The translations under genes and the position numbers were made by a program. Below, piece after piece: positions 63,367 to 64,000 of a stretch of DNA of 64,000 nt. The notes beneath the pieces are model-generated. The model worked only from the letters and a program-made list of their open reading frames with translations. It did not search any database and was not told the origin of the DNA. The stretch covers positions 62,001-126,000 of the forward strand of contig JAJECN010000036.1 of NCBI GenBank assembly GCA_022821965.1. The letters are read 5' to 3'. How positions within the stretch are numbered: position 1 is the first letter of the stretch; every line of letters starts with the position of its first letter. The stretch is from Candidatus Poribacteria bacterium (GTDB taxonomy: Bacteria; Poribacteria; WGA-4E; WGA-3G).

Positions 63367-63843
63367 ATGCGAAAACGCATCTACATTGAAACGACAATTC
63401 CAAGTTCTTACTACACGTCGCGAACCGATGAAGAATCGCTTATTAGACAGAAATTGACTCGGCAATGGTGGGATGAATACGCGGATATATTTACCCTAAC
63501 TTCAAGTAGTGCAGTTGAAACTGAGCTTAGACAAGGAATGGGTGAAACAACACAGGATAGACTGGCATTGCTTGAAGGTGTTGAGATATTCGTTTCTTCC
63601 ATTGAAATTTTGCAAATTGCACAAATATATATTGATAGGTTGATAATGCCGAAAGAACCACAAGGAGACGCGCTTCATTTGGCATTTGCCTCATTTCACA
63701 AAGTTGACGCGATGCTTACATGGAATTGTACACATCTTGCTAATCCGAACAAATTTGATTTCATCACACGTATTAACCGAGAATTGGGATTAGCAACACC
63801 AGAATTAAAAACACCACATGACTACTTTGGAGGTGCCGCATAA
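63367..63843 (+). CDS. PIN-domain (VapC-like) toxin
   Basis: 158 residues. The PIN core acids are probably Glu8 in YIETTIPSSY (in place of the usual first Asp), Glu in SSAVETELRQG, and Asp in QGDALHLAFAS; MLTWNCTHLAN is the fourth block. VapC-type toxins are magnesium-dependent RNases. It precedes, by one base, the partial gene at the window's right edge, so the toxin gene comes first in this pair. Confidence 0.8.
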   Translation: MRKRIYIETTIPSSYYTSRTDEESLIRQKLTRQWWDEYADIFTLTSSSAVETELRQGMGETTQDRLALLEGVEIFVSSIEILQIAQIYIDRLIMPKEPQGDALHLAFASFHKVDAMLTWNCTHLANPNKFDFITRINRELGLATPELKTPHDYFGGAA

Positions 63844-63844
63844 A

Positions 63845-64000
63845 ATGGAAAAGAAAATTGATTTTCGCAGTACAGAAATGAATGAAGTCGTTAAGGAAGT
63901 TCGGGAAATGCGGATGAAAATTTCAGAAGAATGCGGACACGATCTCAACAGATTGCTTGCTTACTATCAAGAAGTAGAAAAAGAAATGCGGAAGTCCGGT
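63845..64000 (+). CDS. Partial antitoxin-like protein
   Basis: ATG at 63845 opens a frame that runs off the window after 52 codons. The product is highly charged and helical (VVKEVREMRMKISEECGHDL). The motif around KISEECGHDLNRL is what I associate with the small partner encoded next to PIN toxins of this type. It starts 1 base after the toxin stop and is presumably the antitoxin. Confidence 0.6.
   Translation, partial: MEKKIDFRSTEMNEVVKEVREMRMKISEECGHDLNRLLAYYQEVEKEMRKSG

Overview
The window looks like chromosomal DNA of an uncultured, Gram-negative-type bacterium. Envelope genes include a LolA-like protein, an outer-membrane-barrel-like protein and many signal peptides. The gene content resembles Candidatus Poribacteria or related sponge and marine lineages: paired xylose-isomerase-like TIM barrels, a DUF6785-type membrane protein, GldG/DUF4340 ABC clusters, caspase and FGE-fold fusions, and short GC-palindromic repeats ahead of many genes. 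The taxon is an inference from style, not from a marker gene.

Layout. 1-9.7 kb is a defence region: a helicase-less type ISP/IIG-like restriction-modification protein and a 1544-residue SMEK-STAND NTPase, each behind a near-consensus promoter and surrounded by repeats. 9.7-15.6 kb is housekeeping: an M24 peptidase, tRNA-Leu(CAA), an hflX operon, smpB and tmRNA. 15.6-21.3 kb holds a PH-like protein, a YqiJ-like membrane protein with an alternating Asp repeat, a flotillin, a DUF151 nuclease and a D-aminoacylase-type amidohydrolase. 21.3-23.7 kb is a C5-methyltransferase restriction-modification pair preceded by a methyltransferase remnant. 23.7-29.7 kb is an alginate-O-acetylation-like cluster with one MBOAT and three SGNH/AlgJ-type proteins.

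29.8-35.2 kb (minus strand) is a SIMPL lipoprotein and a GldA/GldF/GldG/DUF4340 ABC system. 35.2-44.0 kb (minus) is a multipass membrane protein, a beta-hydroxyacid dehydrogenase, a flippase-like protein, nadC, a TIM barrel, a PlsC acyltransferase and a phosphomannose-isomerase-like protein. 44.2-45.1 kb holds small genes including a Doc toxin remnant. 45.3-51.0 kb is an envelope operon: LolA-like protein, two FtsX-type permeases, a LolD-like ATPase and a beta-barrel-like protein.

52.4-61.2 kb is the most striking part. A secreted LPP20/DUF4384-type protein is followed by three tandem, apparently exported proteins with the order caspase, PEGA, FGE/C-type-lectin fold. Their extreme C-terminal segments are far more divergent than the rest and sit exactly where diversity-generating retroelements vary such folds. 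The formylglycine-forming cysteines are absent. No reverse transcriptase or template repeat is visible in the window. The end of the window has a GH13_8-like branching enzyme and a PIN toxin followed by a partial antitoxin-like gene.

Several families of non-coding repeats recur between genes, and in two places they appear to have set a gene's end or its translation start.
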